From Cryobacterium gelidum (lineage in GTDB: Bacteria; Actinomycetota; Actinomycetes; Actinomycetales; Microbacteriaceae), in assembly GCF_004403985.1 (NCBI RefSeq), contig NZ_SOHL01000003.1, forward strand, positions 11,212 through 75,211: a stretch of 64,000 nucleotides of DNA, written 5' to 3'. A model generated the notes under the pieces. The model did not search any database. It saw only the letters and a list, made by a program, of their open reading frames with translations, and was not told the DNA's origin. This document shows, in pieces, positions 1 through 10,308 of this stretch (position 1 is its first letter; every line of letters starts with the position of its first letter). A program made the position numbers and the translations under genes.

Positions 1-1174
1 CGGGCTGCCGGTGCCGGCCCGCTACCGGGTCATCGCCGCCGGCCTCAACAGCGGCGACCTCGGCATCGAGTCGGCGGAGATCATCGCCAGCACCCTGAGC
101 GCGTTGCACGGCCGGGTCGGGCAGGACGACCTTGACCGGGTCGAACGCGCCCTCGTCGCCTCGGCGACCGGCGCCATCACCCCAGACACCGCCGGGCTAC
201 CCGGCGCGGGGATCCGCTTCGCGCCCGACCTGCTGCGGGCCCAAGCCCTGGAGTGGCAAGGGCGCCTCGACCCTGACGGCACCGCCCCCAATGACGACGC
301 CGTCGAAGCGACAAGCACCCTCACGTTCGGGCTGCTCCGCAATGGGCTCTACCCGCTGCGCGCCGACGTCACCCCCGAGCTCCGCGGCATCATGGACACC
401 CTGTTCGACACCTACCTGTCGGCGCGGTCGACCACACCCAGGTTTCTGCCAACCGAACTGCTCAACGGCGAACCTGGTGTGGGCACCGGCACCGGCACCG
501 GCACTGAGCCGTTCAGCGACGAACCGTTCAGCGGCGATGACAGATTCGACGGCGACCGTCGCACCGGCGGGGAGAAACGCGCCGACATCCTCCGCACCAT
601 CTTCGAATCCGCCGCCCGCGACCCCCACACCCCGACCATGGGCGGCGCCGCCCCCACCGTCATGGTGCACATCAACGCGGTCGACCTCGAACACGGCCGC
701 GGCGTCGGCTGGATCGACGGCGTCGACGCCCCCCTCAGCTTCCGCCGCGTCAGTGAACTCATCTGCGCCGGCGGCTACCAACAAGTACTGCTCGGCCAGA
801 ACGGCAACGTCCTCAACCTCGGCGACACACTCCGCTGCTTCACCCCCAGGCAACGCGCTGCCATTGCCGCCCGCGACGAGGGCTGCATCATCCCCGGCTG
901 CACCATCCCGGCCCGCTGGTGCGAAGTACACCACGTCACCCCCTGGCAGCAAAACGGACCCACCAACATTGGTAACGGCACCCTTTTATGCTGGTACCAC
1001 CACCACACCATCGACACCGCCGGATGGAAAATCCGCATGGTCCGAGGAAGACCCCAGATACAAGGACCACTCATCTGGGACCCCACCCAAACCTGGCGAC
1101 CAGCCCGCACCCACCGCGCCAACACCAGCACCAGCACCAGCTCCCCCAGTGCTGATCCACCCTGGCGCATCTAG
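1..1174 (+). CDS. DUF222 / HNH endonuclease-like protein, 5' end outside window
   Basis: The frame is open to the first base of the window, so the N-terminus is missing. A GTG at 11 is available but is probably internal. The N-terminal part resembles DUF222 (helical, with a PLRADVTPELRGIMDTLFD-like segment). The C-terminal part carries an HNH motif: CIIPGC, then CEVHHVTPW, a conserved Asn (GNGTLLC) and WYHHH. Such DUF222-HNH proteins (the 13E12-repeat family of mycobacteria) occur in many divergent copies in actinobacterial genomes. They are predicted nucleases of unknown role. A short Gly-Thr run lies at 481-504 between the two domains. The family call is firm; the biological function is unknown. 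Confidence 0.85.
   Translation, partial: GLPVPARYRVIAAGLNSGDLGIESAEIIASTLSALHGRVGQDDLDRVERALVASATGAITPDTAGLPGAGIRFAPDLLRAQALEWQGRLDPDGTAPNDDAVEATSTLTFGLLRNGLYPLRADVTPELRGIMDTLFDTYLSARSTTPRFLPTELLNGEPGVGTGTGTGTEPFSDEPFSGDDRFDGDRRTGGEKRADILRTIFESAARDPHTPTMGGAAPTVMVHINAVDLEHGRGVGWIDGVDAPLSFRRVSELICAGGYQQVLLGQNGNVLNLGDTLRCFTPRQRAAIAARDEGCIIPGCTIPARWCEVHHVTPWQQNGPTNIGNGTLLCWYHHHTIDTAGWKIRMVRGRPQIQGPLIWDPTQTWRPARTHRANTSTSTSSPSADPPWRI
481..504 (+). repeat. 6-bp tandem repeat in the HNH gene linker
   Basis: Four consecutive ggcacc/ggcact units encode a Gly-Thr run in the linker between the DUF222 part and the HNH domain. The unit is a multiple of 3, so copy-number change would alter linker length without shifting the frame. 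Confidence 0.7.
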
Positions 1175-1261
1175 CATGCGTGTGCTCAAGTGCCGATCTC
1201 AATGTTCGGAAGCCAGGACTCCATCGCGCGGCGCGCTCCCAGCCCGCGGACTTGAGCCGAG

Positions 1262-2008
1262 TCAGCGCTTGCGACGGGCGAGGAAGGCATCCATTCGGGT
1301 GAATTTGGCGTCGGACTCGAACAGGATCGACTGGGCGACGTTGTCGACCAGCGGATGCGACGCGCGCGGCGCATGGAAAACCTCCTTGGCCAGGCGCGTC
1401 GCGAGCGGGTCCTGTGCGGCAATGCGGTCGGCCAGCGCGTGTGCGGCGGCCAGCAGGTCGTCGGGGTCGTGCACCGCGGTAACCAGGTGCACGGCCAGGC
1501 ACTCCGCGGCACTCAGGATGCGCCCGGCCAGGATGATCTCCTTGGCCACTGGCTCTCCGACCAGCTCGGCCAGGCGCCAGAGCGCACCGGCGGCGGGCAG
1601 GATGCCGAGCGCTGTCTCTGGATTGCCGAGCCGGGCACTCGTTGACGCGATGCGAAAGTCGGCCGCGTAGGCGAGCTCGGCGCCGCCGCCGAGTGCCCAG
1701 CCGTCGATCGCGGCGATGACCGGCATCGGCAGCTTCGCGATGCGGGAGAACAGCCCGGAGTTTATGCCGAGCAGCGCGTCGTCGCGGCGGCGTTCGCGCA
1801 GTTGGGCGATGTCGGCGCCCGACGCGAAGACACCGTTCGCGCCGCTGATGATGAGGATGCGCGGCTGCTGCTCGAGCTCGGCGCAGATCGCGTGCAACTC
1901 CTCGATCATTCTCTGGTCGATCGCGTTGCGCACGTCGGGCCGGTTGAGCTCGACGTGCACCCGGTCGGCGCGGCGGTCGATTGTCAGGGTGGTCGGCATA
2001 TTGGTCAT
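1262..2008 (-). CDS. Enoyl-CoA hydratase/isomerase family protein
   Basis: A 248-residue crotonase-fold protein. It has the N-terminal beta segment with LNRPDVRNAID, the oxyanion-hole strands (GVFASGADIAQL and ALGGGAELAYAADFRIA) and a helical C-terminus. The family hydrates or isomerises enoyl-CoA thioesters, usually in beta-oxidation or degradation pathways; the substrate cannot be read here. A Glu sits in GNPETALGILP, where one catalytic acid is normally found. The ATG overlaps the TGA of the upstream HTH gene by 4 bp, so the two are translationally coupled. A promoter of its own is not obvious. Confidence 0.88.
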   Translation of the reverse strand: MTNMPTTLTIDRRADRVHVELNRPDVRNAIDQRMIEELHAICAELEQQPRILIISGANGVFASGADIAQLRERRRDDALLGINSGLFSRIAKLPMPVIAAIDGWALGGGAELAYAADFRIASTSARLGNPETALGILPAAGALWRLAELVGEPVAKEIILAGRILSAAECLAVHLVTAVHDPDDLLAAAHALADRIAAQDPLATRLAKEVFHAPRASHPLVDNVAQSILFESDAKFTRMDAFLARRKR

Positions 2009-2532
2009 TGCGGGACGTCTCCATTGAAGTCTGGGGTCAGATCGGCGCTGAGATTGGCACCGGGGGCAGCAACTGGAAAGACACGTTTGTAGCTGCGACC
2101 GTCGGGCAAGGTCACGGTGCGGCTGACCAGGGTGCCGCGGCGCACCTGCAGATAGATGGCCTGGGCGCTGACGCCGCGCGCGGCAGCAGCCTCAGCGACG
2201 GACAGGCCGGGAAGGCCGGTCGGAACACTGCTCGGCCGCACCGAACGCTTGCGGCCCGCTTCCAGGCGGGCGCTGATCTCATCGTCGGTGCCACCCCAGC
2301 GCCATTTGGCGGCCGGGGCCTTGAGCCCGGTCGCGTCGGCGATCTCGTCCCATGATTTCGCGGCCGTGCGGGCGTCGCGAACGGCGACGAGCGTGGCTGG
2401 GTCGTGCTCGAGCGCGCTCTGCAGGGCGCGGATGGCGCGCAGCCGTTCTAGGGGCGCGCAGTCGACATCTGCTTGCAGCGCGAGCAATCGCTCCAGTGCG
2501 GCGGTCGTTGTCGGCGACAGAAACGATCCCAT
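2005..2532 (-). CDS. Putative DNA-binding protein with two helix-turn-helix segments
   Basis: A 175-residue protein not assigned to a named family. Residues about 58-80 (SWDEIADATGL, KAPAAKWRW) look like one HTH of the kind used to sense codon- or DNA-type substrates in small actinobacterial proteins. Residues about 110-136 (LSVAEAAAARGVSAQAIYLQ) look like a second, excisionase/MerR-like HTH, followed by a short beta wing (TLPDGRSYKRVF). The ATG at 2532 is chosen because a GAGGAA Shine-Dalgarno lies 8 bases upstream; the frame is open far beyond it, but that region is shadow of treZ. It lies 64 bp downstream of treZ on the same strand and is coupled to the enoyl-CoA hydratase by a 4-bp overlap. 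A regulatory role is inferred. Confidence 0.7.
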   Translation of the reverse strand: MGSFLSPTTTAALERLLALQADVDCAPLERLRAIRALQSALEHDPATLVAVRDARTAAKSWDEIADATGLKAPAAKWRWGGTDDEISARLEAGRKRSVRPSSVPTGLPGLSVAEAAAARGVSAQAIYLQVRRGTLVSRTVTLPDGRSYKRVFPVAAPGANLSADLTPDFNGDVPQ

Positions 2533-2596
2533 GCGTGGTTCCTCACCCGTCTGCTGCCTGTTCGTGCAGCGGTGAGCCCTATCTTGCCAGACCGGA

Positions 2597-4357
2597 TCAG
2601 GCGAGGATGACGACGGAGTGCGGGGCCAGCTGCACGGCGTTGGGCAGCCGGCCCCGCACGGCTTGGTCACCGGTCGCGAAAGACAACACGACCTCTCCCG
2701 CACCGGCGGGCACGCGCACTGACTGCGCACCGAGATTGAACAAAATCTTAGTGTTGCCACGGTGCAGCCGCAACCACCCCTCGTTCGCATCGAATGCAAC
2801 GGCGATCTGGTCGAATCGGGGGTCGGTGAAATCCGGATGGGTGCGTCGCAGCACGGCCAGCTCGCGATAGAACCCGAGCAGGCGGGCATGTTCGGGTTCG
2901 GCGGCCTCGTTCCAGTCGAGTCTGGAGCGCTCGAAGGTCTGCCGATCTTGCGGGTCGGGTACCTGCGCCGGATCCCAGCCCATGCGGGCGAACTCGTTGA
3001 TGCGGCCGGTGGCCGTGGCGGCGCCGAGCTCGGGTTCGGGATGCGAGGTGAAGAATTGCCACGGCGTCGTGGCTCCCCACTCTTCACCCATGAACAACAT
3101 CGGCGTGTATGGTCCGAGCAGGGTCAACGCGGCCGCAATCGCGAGCTGGCCGGTATCGAGCTGCCCGCTCAGTCGGTCGCCGACGGCACGGTTCCCGATC
3201 TGGTCGTGGTTCTGGGAGGCGACGACCAGCCGCCAGGTGGGCATCCGCTCGAGGTCGATGCGGCGGCCGTGGGTGCGCTCCCGAAAGCTCGAGTACGTTC
3301 CGTCGTGAAAGAACCCGTGGGTGAGCACCTTGGCGAGGGCGCCGAGCGGTTCGAAATCGGCGTAGTAGCCGGTGGTTTCGCCGGTCAGGGCGACGTGCAC
3401 GGCGTGATGAAAGTCATCACTCCACTGTGCGTCGAGGCCATAGCCGTTGGCCTCGCGCGGCGTGACGAGTCGGGGGTCGTTGAGGTCGGATTCGGCGATC
3501 AGGGTGAGGGGTCGCCCCGTTTCGACGCTCAACGCGGCGACCTCCACGGCGAGTTGCTCGAGCAGGTGGGTGGCCCTCGCATCGCGCAACGCGTGCACCG
3601 CATCGAGGCGCAGGCCATCTACGTGGTAGTCGCCGAGCCACATCAGCGCGTTGTCGAGAATGTATCGGCGCACCGGGTCGGAGTGCGGCCCGTCGAGGTT
3701 GAGCGAGGATCCCCAGGTGTTACCGGCGGCCTCGCTCAGGTACGGACCGAACTCGGGCAGGTAGTTGCCGCTAGGCCCGAGGTGGTTGTAGACGACGTCC
3801 TGAATGACGCCGATGCCGCGCTGGTGGCAGGCGTCGACAAAATTCTGATAGGCGGCGGGGCCGCCGTAGCCCTCGTGCACGGCGTACCAGAGCACGCCGT
3901 CGTAGCCCCAGTTGTGCGTGCCGTTGAAGGCATTCACCGGCAACAGTTCAACGAAATCGACCCCGATCGATTGCAGGTGATCGAGCCGGCCGGCGGCCGC
4001 TTCGAGGGTTCCCTCCGGGGTGAAGGTTCCGAGGTGCAGTTCGTAGATGATGGCGCCGGCGAGCTGGCGGCCGGTCCAGTTCGTGTCGTGCCAGACATGG
4101 GCGGAGGCGTCGAAGGTACGTGACAGGGCGTGCACCCCGGCGGGCTGGCGCCGTGATCTCGGGTCGGCGAACGGCCCGCGCCCATCGACGATGAACCCAT
4201 AGTCCACGTCGCCGGTGCCGGCGACGCCGAGGCGAGCGGATGCCGGCAGCTCCCACCACCCGTCATCCCGCGCCACCAGCTCGAGCCTGTCCTGGCCCAA
4301 TTGCGCCTGCACCGCCCGCGCGTCGGGCGCCCAGACGGAAAATTCCTGATCGTTCAT
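2597..4357 (-). CDS. treZ: Malto-oligosyltrehalose trehalohydrolase
   Basis: A 586-residue GH13 enzyme that releases free trehalose from maltooligosyl trehalose made by TreY. It starts with an early CBM48-like beta domain ([16 protein letters not shown]). The (beta/alpha)8 motifs follow: [22 protein letters not shown] (nucleophile Asp), LIAESDLND (acid Glu) and NHDQIGNR. The size is normal for TreZ. The ATG overlaps the TGA of treY by 4 bp, so the product is made in step with TreY. It is the last tre gene of the treX-treY-treZ run and sits in the cytoplasm. Trehalose is a compatible solute and a precursor of cell-envelope glycolipids in actinobacteria. Confidence 0.95.
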   Translation of the reverse strand: MNDQEFSVWAPDARAVQAQLGQDRLELVARDDGWWELPASARLGVAGTGDVDYGFIVDGRGPFADPRSRRQPAGVHALSRTFDASAHVWHDTNWTGRQLAGAIIYELHLGTFTPEGTLEAAAGRLDHLQSIGVDFVELLPVNAFNGTHNWGYDGVLWYAVHEGYGGPAAYQNFVDACHQRGIGVIQDVVYNHLGPSGNYLPEFGPYLSEAAGNTWGSSLNLDGPHSDPVRRYILDNALMWLGDYHVDGLRLDAVHALRDARATHLLEQLAVEVAALSVETGRPLTLIAESDLNDPRLVTPREANGYGLDAQWSDDFHHAVHVALTGETTGYYADFEPLGALAKVLTHGFFHDGTYSSFRERTHGRRIDLERMPTWRLVVASQNHDQIGNRAVGDRLSGQLDTGQLAIAAALTLLGPYTPMLFMGEEWGATTPWQFFTSHPEPELGAATATGRINEFARMGWDPAQVPDPQDRQTFERSRLDWNEAAEPEHARLLGFYRELAVLRRTHPDFTDPRFDQIAVAFDANEGWLRLHRGNTKILFNLGAQSVRVPAGAGEVVLSFATGDQAVRGRLPNAVQLAPHSVVILA

Positions 4358-6762
4358 GCGTGTCGTCCCGTGGGGGTGGGTAGGGCTGTTCGGTCATCGG
4401 CGGCCACCAACAGCGCCACCGGGTAACGCGCGAGCAGGTCGCCGACACGCAGAATCGGGCCATCGAAGCTCTCCTGCGTGAGCACATCGATGTAGCTGCG
4501 GCCGGCCACGGCGATCGTCGTGTCGCCCCAGCCGCCAGCAGTCAGCAACCCGATCGGCAGCCGCGTAGCCAGCGTGATCGCTCCCCCGCGGTCGAATGCC
4601 ACGACGTGACCCGCGGCCGCCCCGAATGCGGGTACCGGGGCGTAGCGGGTGAAGCTATCTGGCCGGTCGCGGCGCAGCCGCAGGGCACGAGACGTGACCA
4701 GCAACTTGGCCGCGCCGCTCTCGTCGATGGAAGGGAGCCATCCGCTGTCGATGCGGGTCAGCAGCTCGCGGCGCAGCTCGTAGTCGATCGGCCGACGGTT
4801 GTCGGGATCCACGAGCGAGGTCTCCCACAGCTCACTCCCCTGATATACGTCGGGAACTCCCGGCATGGTCAGCTGCATCAGCTTGAGCGAGAGCGAATTA
4901 CTCCAGCCGGCGTGTTGCACGCGCGTGACCAGGCCGGTGACGAGGTCGCGGGTCGACCCCGACTGGACGGCGGAAGTGACAAGCTCGTCGAGGGCCGCTT
5001 CGAAATCGACGTTCGGCTGCGTCCAGGTGGTCGAGGTCCCGGCTTCCCGGGCCGCTTTGAGGGCGTAGGCCGCGAGCCGCTCCCGGCTGGCCGGCCAGGC
5101 ACCGACGATCGCCTGCCAGAGCAGGTTCTCGAAGGGGGCATCTGCGAGCGGGTGCCCCGCCCGGAGCTGCTCGAACCCGGCCTCCCACTCGGCGGGTATC
5201 TCGGCGAGCACCGCAATGCGCGCGCGCACGTCTTCGCCACGTTTGGTGTCGTGGGTCGACAGGGTCGTCATCGAGCGCGGAAAAGCCGCCTCGCGCGTGC
5301 GTTGTCGGTCATGAAAGTCTGCGACCGATACGGCAAACTCGTCGGGATCGGCACCGACCTCATTGAGCGAGGTCAGCCGGCTGAACCGGTAATAGGCGCA
5401 ATCTTCGACACCCTTGGCCATGACCATGCCCGAGGTCTGTTGAAAGCGCACGGCCGCCGGATGCCCCGGGTCGCCCAGCAGGGGCAGCAGCCGGTCGATC
5501 TCGACCTGCAGGTCGGGGCGGTGCGCTGTCGACCACCGCGCCGCCGCCTGCAGGTTGTCCCCGCCCACGGGCAGGTAGGAGCGGTACACCGGAAACCAGG
5601 CCAGCAGGTCGGCCACGGCGTCGGCGGTGTCGCCGACGCTATGATCGTCGTTCTGCACGAGACGTGAGATTCGCAGCACCTCGGAGCGCAGAATGCCGTC
5701 GGCCACCGCGCGCTTGTTGCGGTAGACCAGGTCGGCCCACGCGGGGGCGTCGCCGCCGTGCAGCCGTGCCTCGAGGGCATCGAGGGCGTTTTGGCCGGCC
5801 GGATCGACAAGTACCCGGTCGACGTCGGCGAGGGCGTCGTATCCGGTGGTGCCGGCCGCCGCCCAACTCGTTGGTAACTGCTCACGCCCCTCAAGAATTT
5901 TTTCAACCAGCACGTAGGTGCCCGTGGTGGCCCGGCGAAGCACGTCGAGGTAGCCGGCCGGGTCGGCGAGGCCGTCGGGGTGGTCGACCCGCAACCCCTG
6001 GACAAGACCGTCTCGCACCCAGCGCAAAATTTCTCGGTGCGACTCGTCAAACACCCACGGCACCTCGACGCGGATGCCGGCCAGGCTGTTCACGGCGAAG
6101 AACCGGCGATAGTTCAACTCGGCGTCGGCCCGCCGCCAGTTCACGAGTTCGTAGTGCTGCCGATCATGCACGTCGGCCGGGCTGGCACCGTCGTCGGCGG
6201 TTCCGGTAGCCAGCGGAAAGCGATTGTCGAAGTAGTGAAGCTCGCCGTCGACGAGTTCAAGCCGGTCGAGCGCGCCACGGACAGTGCCGCCTTCATCGTC
6301 ACCGGATTCCGGGTCACCGAGGACGGGGATGCGAATCTTGCCGTGGCCGAACGCCCAGTCCACGTCGAAGGCCTCGGCATAGCGGGACTGCTCGCCGTTC
6401 TGCAGCAGATCCCACCACCACGCGTTGTGCGCCGGGGTCGCGACCCCCACATGGTTCGGAACGATGTCGACGAGTATGCCCCGGCCGGCCTGGTGCGCCG
6501 CCGTCGCCAGCCGGTCCAGGGCATCCGCCCCGCCCCGCGCGGGGTCGACCAGGGAGTGGTCGACGACGTCGTAACCGTGATCCGATCCGGCTTCGGCTTT
6601 GAGCAGCGGCGACAGGTAGACCCAGTCGGCGCCGAGATCGCGAAGATAGCCGACGATGTTCGCGGCCGCATCGAGGTCGAAGCCGGCCGTGATCTGCAGG
6701 CGATAGGTCGACAGCGGCCCGGCTACGGGCCCCGTCGCCGATCGGTGTGTGTCGAAGGTCAC
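4354..6762 (-). CDS. treY: Malto-oligosyltrehalose synthase
   Basis: An 802-residue GH13 glucosylmutase that isomerises the reducing-end alpha-1,4 bond of maltodextrins to alpha,alpha-1,1. Visible motifs are the start [41 protein letters not shown] (nucleophile region), [15 protein letters not shown] (acid Glu) and a later [16 protein letters not shown]-terminal [13 protein letters not shown] stretch is typical of the family. The length matches TreY (about 770-830). It is 11 bp downstream of treX and overlaps treZ by 4 bp, so all three genes are very probably one operon. Confidence 0.95.
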   Translation of the reverse strand: MTFDTHRSATGPVAGPLSTYRLQITAGFDLDAAANIVGYLRDLGADWVYLSPLLKAEAGSDHGYDVVDHSLVDPARGGADALDRLATAAHQAGRGILVDIVPNHVGVATPAHNAWWWDLLQNGEQSRYAEAFDVDWAFGHGKIRIPVLGDPESGDDEGGTVRGALDRLELVDGELHYFDNRFPLATGTADDGASPADVHDRQHYELVNWRRADAELNYRRFFAVNSLAGIRVEVPWVFDESHREILRWVRDGLVQGLRVDHPDGLADPAGYLDVLRRATTGTYVLVEKILEGREQLPTSWAAAGTTGYDALADVDRVLVDPAGQNALDALEARLHGGDAPAWADLVYRNKRAVADGILRSEVLRISRLVQNDDHSVGDTADAVADLLAWFPVYRSYLPVGGDNLQAAARWSTAHRPDLQVEIDRLLPLLGDPGHPAAVRFQQTSGMVMAKGVEDCAYYRFSRLTSLNEVGADPDEFAVSVADFHDRQRTREAAFPRSMTTLSTHDTKRGEDVRARIAVLAEIPAEWEAGFEQLRAGHPLADAPFENLLWQAIVGAWPASRERLAAYALKAAREAGTSTTWTQPNVDFEAALDELVTSAVQSGSTRDLVTGLVTRVQHAGWSNSLSLKLMQLTMPGVPDVYQGSELWETSLVDPDNRRPIDYELRRELLTRIDSGWLPSIDESGAAKLLVTSRALRLRRDRPDSFTRYAPVPAFGAAAGHVVAFDRGGAITLATRLPIGLLTAGGWGDTTIAVAGRSYIDVLTQESFDGPILRVGDLLARYPVALLVAADDRTALPTPTGRHA

Positions 6763-6773
6763 CGGTCCGGCCT

Positions 6774-8960
6774 TCAGCTGCGACCGGGCAGGGTGATGAG
6801 CCCGGTGGTAACGGCCAGCGAAGCCGCCACGGAGTGATCCGGCGCTATTTCGGGTTCCTGATACGCGCGTAATACTACGAGCGAACGGCCGACCACCGTC
6901 TGAATCGCCCCGGCCGGGTGGGCAATGGAATCGGCACCCACGCCCGCAGTATCAACCACAATCTCCCAGGCCGGGGCGTACTCGTCGGGCGGGAGCACGA
7001 AGTCGACATCCTCGGCGTCTGCGTTGAACAAGAGCAGAAAATTGACATCAGTGACGTCGTGGCCGCGCACGTCCCGCTCGCGGATTCCGGCTCCGTTGAG
7101 AAACTTGGCGACCGTGCGGGCAAGGTTGGCGTCCCAGTCTTCTGACGCCATCGGCTCACCGTCGGTGTTCAGCCAGACGATGTCGGGCAGCGATTCCCCT
7201 GCCACCCGCTTGCCGGGGCGCCCATCGAAGAACCGGCTGCGCCGGAACGTCGGGTGCTCCTTGCGCAGGCGGGAAACGGCCGCCGTGAATTCGATCAGCG
7301 GACCATCCGCTTCATCCCAGTGCACCCAGCTCAGTTCGGAATCCTGGGCGTAGGTGTTGTTGTTCCCCAGCTGGGTGCGGCCGAGTTCGTCGCCGTGCAG
7401 CAGCATCGGTACCCCCTGCGAGAGCAGCAGGGTAGCGATGAAATTGCGTGCCTGCCGGGCGCGCAGGCTGCGAATGTCGGGATCGTCAGTGGCACCCTCA
7501 GCGCCGGAGTTCCACGACCGGTTGTGCGACTCGCCGTCTTTGTTGTCTTCACCGTTGGCCTCATTGTGCTTCTCGTTGTAGGAGACCAGATCGGCGATCG
7601 TGAAGCCGTCGTGAGCGGTGACGAAGTTGATCGAGGCCATCGGCCGGCGCCCGGAGTGCTCGTAGAGGTCGGCCGAGCCGGCGATGCGGGAGGCGAACTC
7701 GCCGAGTGTCGAGGGCTCGCCGCGCCAGAAATCCCGCACGGTGTCGCGGTACTGGCCGTTCCACTCCGACCACTGCGAGGGAAAATTACCCACTTGGTAG
7801 CCGCCGGGCCCCACGTCCCACGGCTCGGCGATGAGCTTGACCTGCGAGACGATCGGGTCCTGCTGCACGAGCTCGAAGAAGGTGGAGAGCTTGTCGACGT
7901 CATACAGGTCGCGGGCCAGGGCGGAGGCCAGATCAAACCGAAAGCCGTCGACGTGCATCTCAGTGACCCAGTACCGCAGAGAGTCCATGATGAGCTGAAG
8001 CACGTGCGGGTGGCGCACATTGAGGGTGTTTCCGGTACCGGTGTAGTCCATGTAATAGCGCTTATCGTCGTCCATGAGACGGTAGTAGGCCTCATTGTCG
8101 ATCCCCTTGAACGACAGGGTTGGCCCCATATGATCGCCCTCGGCGGTGTGGTTGTAGACCACATCGAGAATGACTTCGATGCCAGCGGCGTGCAGGCTGC
8201 GCACCATTCCCTTGAATTCCTGCACCTGTTGGCCCAGGTCACCGGTCGATGAATATGCGTTGTGCGGCGCGAAGAATCCGATGGTGTTGTAGCCCCAGTA
8301 GTTATTGAGGCCCTGCTCCATCAAAGTGCCGTCGTTGACGAACTGGTGCACCGGCATCAGCTCGATGGCGGTCACGCCGAGCTTTTGCAAGTGATCGATG
8401 ACCGACGGGTGCGCCAGCCCGGCGTACGTGCCACGTTGGGATTCGGGCACCAACTCTTGCAGCCGGGTGAGTCCCTTGACGTGGGCCTCGTAGATGAACG
8501 ACGAACTGTATGGAGTGCGCAGAGACCGGTCGTCGGTCCAGTCGAAGAATGGGTTCACGACCACACCGAGCATGACGTGCGCGGCGGAATCTTCGTTGTT
8601 GGGCGCGTCGGGGTCATCGAAGTCGTAGCAGAACAGCGACGGATCCCAGTCGATAGCTCCGGTGGTCGCCTTGGCGTAGGGGTCGAGCAGCAGCTTGTTC
8701 GGGTTGGCCCGGTTGCCTGCCGCCGGGTTGTAGTCGCCGTGCACCCGATAGCCGTAGCGCTGGCCCGGTTGTACGAGCGGCAGATAGCAGTGCCAGATAA
8801 AAGCGGATGACTCCCGCACCTCCACCCGCGTCTCACGGCCGTCGTCGTCGATAAGACACAGTTCGACGCGTTGGGCGGCTTCGCTGAACAGGGCGAAGTT
8901 GGTACCGCTCCCGTCAAACGTTGCCCCGAGGGGGTAGGTGGTTCCGGGCCAGGTTTCCAT
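6774..8960 (-). CDS. treX: Glycogen/maltodextrin debranching enzyme
   Basis: A 728-residue GH13 isoamylase-type enzyme (TreX/GlgX) that cleaves alpha-1,6 branches and gives linear maltodextrins for TreY. The N-terminal CBM48 domain reads YPLGATFDGSGTNFALFSE. Catalytic motifs are ILDVVYNHTAEG, GFRFDLASALARD, LIAEPWDVGPGGY and FVTAHDGFT. The start at 8960 is preferred because a GAGGAG ribosome-binding site precedes it; an in-frame extension to 9065 has no such site and no homologous look. It is the first gene of the tre operon. The symbol glgX would be equally defensible; the tre context favours treX. Confidence 0.93.
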   Translation of the reverse strand: METWPGTTYPLGATFDGSGTNFALFSEAAQRVELCLIDDDGRETRVEVRESSAFIWHCYLPLVQPGQRYGYRVHGDYNPAAGNRANPNKLLLDPYAKATTGAIDWDPSLFCYDFDDPDAPNNEDSAAHVMLGVVVNPFFDWTDDRSLRTPYSSSFIYEAHVKGLTRLQELVPESQRGTYAGLAHPSVIDHLQKLGVTAIELMPVHQFVNDGTLMEQGLNNYWGYNTIGFFAPHNAYSSTGDLGQQVQEFKGMVRSLHAAGIEVILDVVYNHTAEGDHMGPTLSFKGIDNEAYYRLMDDDKRYYMDYTGTGNTLNVRHPHVLQLIMDSLRYWVTEMHVDGFRFDLASALARDLYDVDKLSTFFELVQQDPIVSQVKLIAEPWDVGPGGYQVGNFPSQWSEWNGQYRDTVRDFWRGEPSTLGEFASRIAGSADLYEHSGRRPMASINFVTAHDGFTIADLVSYNEKHNEANGEDNKDGESHNRSWNSGAEGATDDPDIRSLRARQARNFIATLLLSQGVPMLLHGDELGRTQLGNNNTYAQDSELSWVHWDEADGPLIEFTAAVSRLRKEHPTFRRSRFFDGRPGKRVAGESLPDIVWLNTDGEPMASEDWDANLARTVAKFLNGAGIRERDVRGHDVTDVNFLLLFNADAEDVDFVLPPDEYAPAWEIVVDTAGVGADSIAHPAGAIQTVVGRSLVVLRAYQEPEIAPDHSVAASLAVTTGLITLPGRS

Positions 8961-9092
8961 GAGTCTCCTCGGGACGAAGATGGGACACGGTCGCGTGCGA
9001 GGGCAGCGACAGGGCAGCGCGCAAACGCATGACCGGATACCGCTTTGAGAATACGCTACAGGCATCCGGTCACCGGGGCCCTCCCAGCCGGC

Positions 9093-10127
9093 TTAGCCGA
9101 GCTGCTCGCGCACTAGTGGCGCCACCCGGGTGCCGTAGAGCTCGATGCTGTTCATGAGCTTCTCGTGCGGCAGGGTGCCGATGCTGTATTTCAGGTCGAA
9201 GCGGGACAAGCCCAGTCCCTTGACGACGGTGGCAATCTTGGTGGCGACCGTCTCGGGCGAGCCGACGAAGACAGCGCCATCGGGGCCGGCATCCTGCTCG
9301 AAGCGTTCCCGCGTGGCGGGGCCCCAACCGCGTTCTTGACCGATGCGGTTCTGCATGGCCTCGTAGTGCGGCCACATTTCCTCGCGCGCCTGGGCATCCG
9401 TCGCGGCGACATAGCCGGGCGAGTGCTCCCCGATCGACAGCGTGGGCTTTTCGAACTGTGCCAGGGCGCGGTGATACAGGTCTACAAGGGGTGCGAATGC
9501 GAGCGGGGCGCCTCCGATGATGGCGAGCATGAGGGGCATGCCGTAGTGCGCGGCGCGGATGACCGATTCGGGGCTGCCACCGACACCGATCCAAGTCTTG
9601 ATCGAACCGGATTCGGTTGGTGGAAACACCGTTTGGTTGTTCAACCCTGGCCGGGTCTGTCCCGTCCAGGTCACCGGCGCTTCTTTCAGCAACTCGGTGA
9701 ACAGCTCCAGTTTCTCTTCAAACAATTGCTCGTAGTCGCCCAGGTCGAGGCCGAAGAGGGAAAAGGACTCGGTGAACGAGCCACGCCCCAGGATGACCTC
9801 CGCCCGCCCGCTCGACACGGCGTCGAGGGTCGCGAATCGCTGATATACCCGCACCGGGTCGTCGGAGCTGAGCACGGTCACGGCTGAGCCCAGTCGAATC
9901 TGGCTGGTCTGGCCGGCAATGGCCGCGAGCACAACTTCAGGAGCGGAGACGGCGAAATCAGCGCGGTGGTGCTCTCCGATACCGAAGAAGTCCAGGCCCA
10001 CCTGATCGGCCAAAACGGCCTCTGCCACGACGTTGCGCAGCACCTGCGGCTGATCGAGCGGTTGCCCGTCGCCGTCGAACGTGACGTCTCCGAAGGTATC
10101 GAGTCCCAGTTCAAGTTTGTACGTCAC
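9093..10127 (-). CDS. LLM-class (luciferase-like) flavin monooxygenase
   Basis: A 344-residue bacterial-luciferase-fold protein that should use FMNH2 and O2. Features are the start YKLELGLDTFGDVTFDGDG, the conserved GIGEHHRADFAVSAPEVVLA region, GSAVTVLSSDDPVRVYQRFATLD and GRGSFTESF. This is the CE1758/Rv-type subgroup common in actinobacteria; the substrate is unknown. The GTG at 10127 is chosen because a GAGAGG site lies upstream and the homologous part starts there. It is divergent from a small membrane protein gene; the shared 181-bp region holds a 14-bp inverted repeat at 10161-10174. Confidence 0.88.
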   Translation of the reverse strand: MTYKLELGLDTFGDVTFDGDGQPLDQPQVLRNVVAEAVLADQVGLDFFGIGEHHRADFAVSAPEVVLAAIAGQTSQIRLGSAVTVLSSDDPVRVYQRFATLDAVSSGRAEVILGRGSFTESFSLFGLDLGDYEQLFEEKLELFTELLKEAPVTWTGQTRPGLNNQTVFPPTESGSIKTWIGVGGSPESVIRAAHYGMPLMLAIIGGAPLAFAPLVDLYHRALAQFEKPTLSIGEHSPGYVAATDAQAREEMWPHYEAMQNRIGQERGWGPATRERFEQDAGPDGAVFVGSPETVATKIATVVKGLGLSRFDLKYSIGTLPHEKLMNSIELYGTRVAPLVREQLG

Positions 10128-10157
10128 GCGGTTACGGCCTCTCACAGCAATAGACTT

Positions 10158-10177
10158 CTCTATGCAAAAGCATATAG
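10158..10177. promoter_or_regulatory. Inverted repeat, candidate operator
   Basis: TATGC-AAAA-GCATA is a perfect 5-bp inverted repeat (10161-10174). Two more matching bases on each side (10158-10159 and 10176-10177) extend it to an imperfect 20-bp palindrome. It lies 31 bp upstream of the monooxygenase GTG and 132 bp upstream of the divergent membrane protein. The size and symmetry fit a dimeric repressor site (MarR/TetR-like), but no regulator gene is adjacent, so this is an inference from symmetry only. Confidence 0.4.
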
Positions 10178-10308
10178 CGCTGCAACCGCGGCCAGACATT
10201 GGCTATTCCATCAACCTCGACTTGCCTGGCGAACAGAACCGGTCCGTCGGCATGAGCCACCAGAATAGAGCCACGTACCGGCCCGGTACCCGACGACTGG
10301 AGACCACC

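Noticed and set aside
1-1174. HNH protein as a homing or insertion element
   Set aside because: No terminal repeats or transposase; DUF222-HNH genes are usual chromosomal families in actinobacteria.
132-1670. Long plus-strand open frame through the HNH and hydratase genes
   Set aside because: It is a shadow of the HNH gene in another frame with Pro/Ser/Ala-rich low complexity, and it runs into a minus-strand gene.
2762-4123. 453-codon open frame antisense to treZ
   Set aside because: Antisense shadow of a high-GC gene; no family likeness and no ribosome-binding site.
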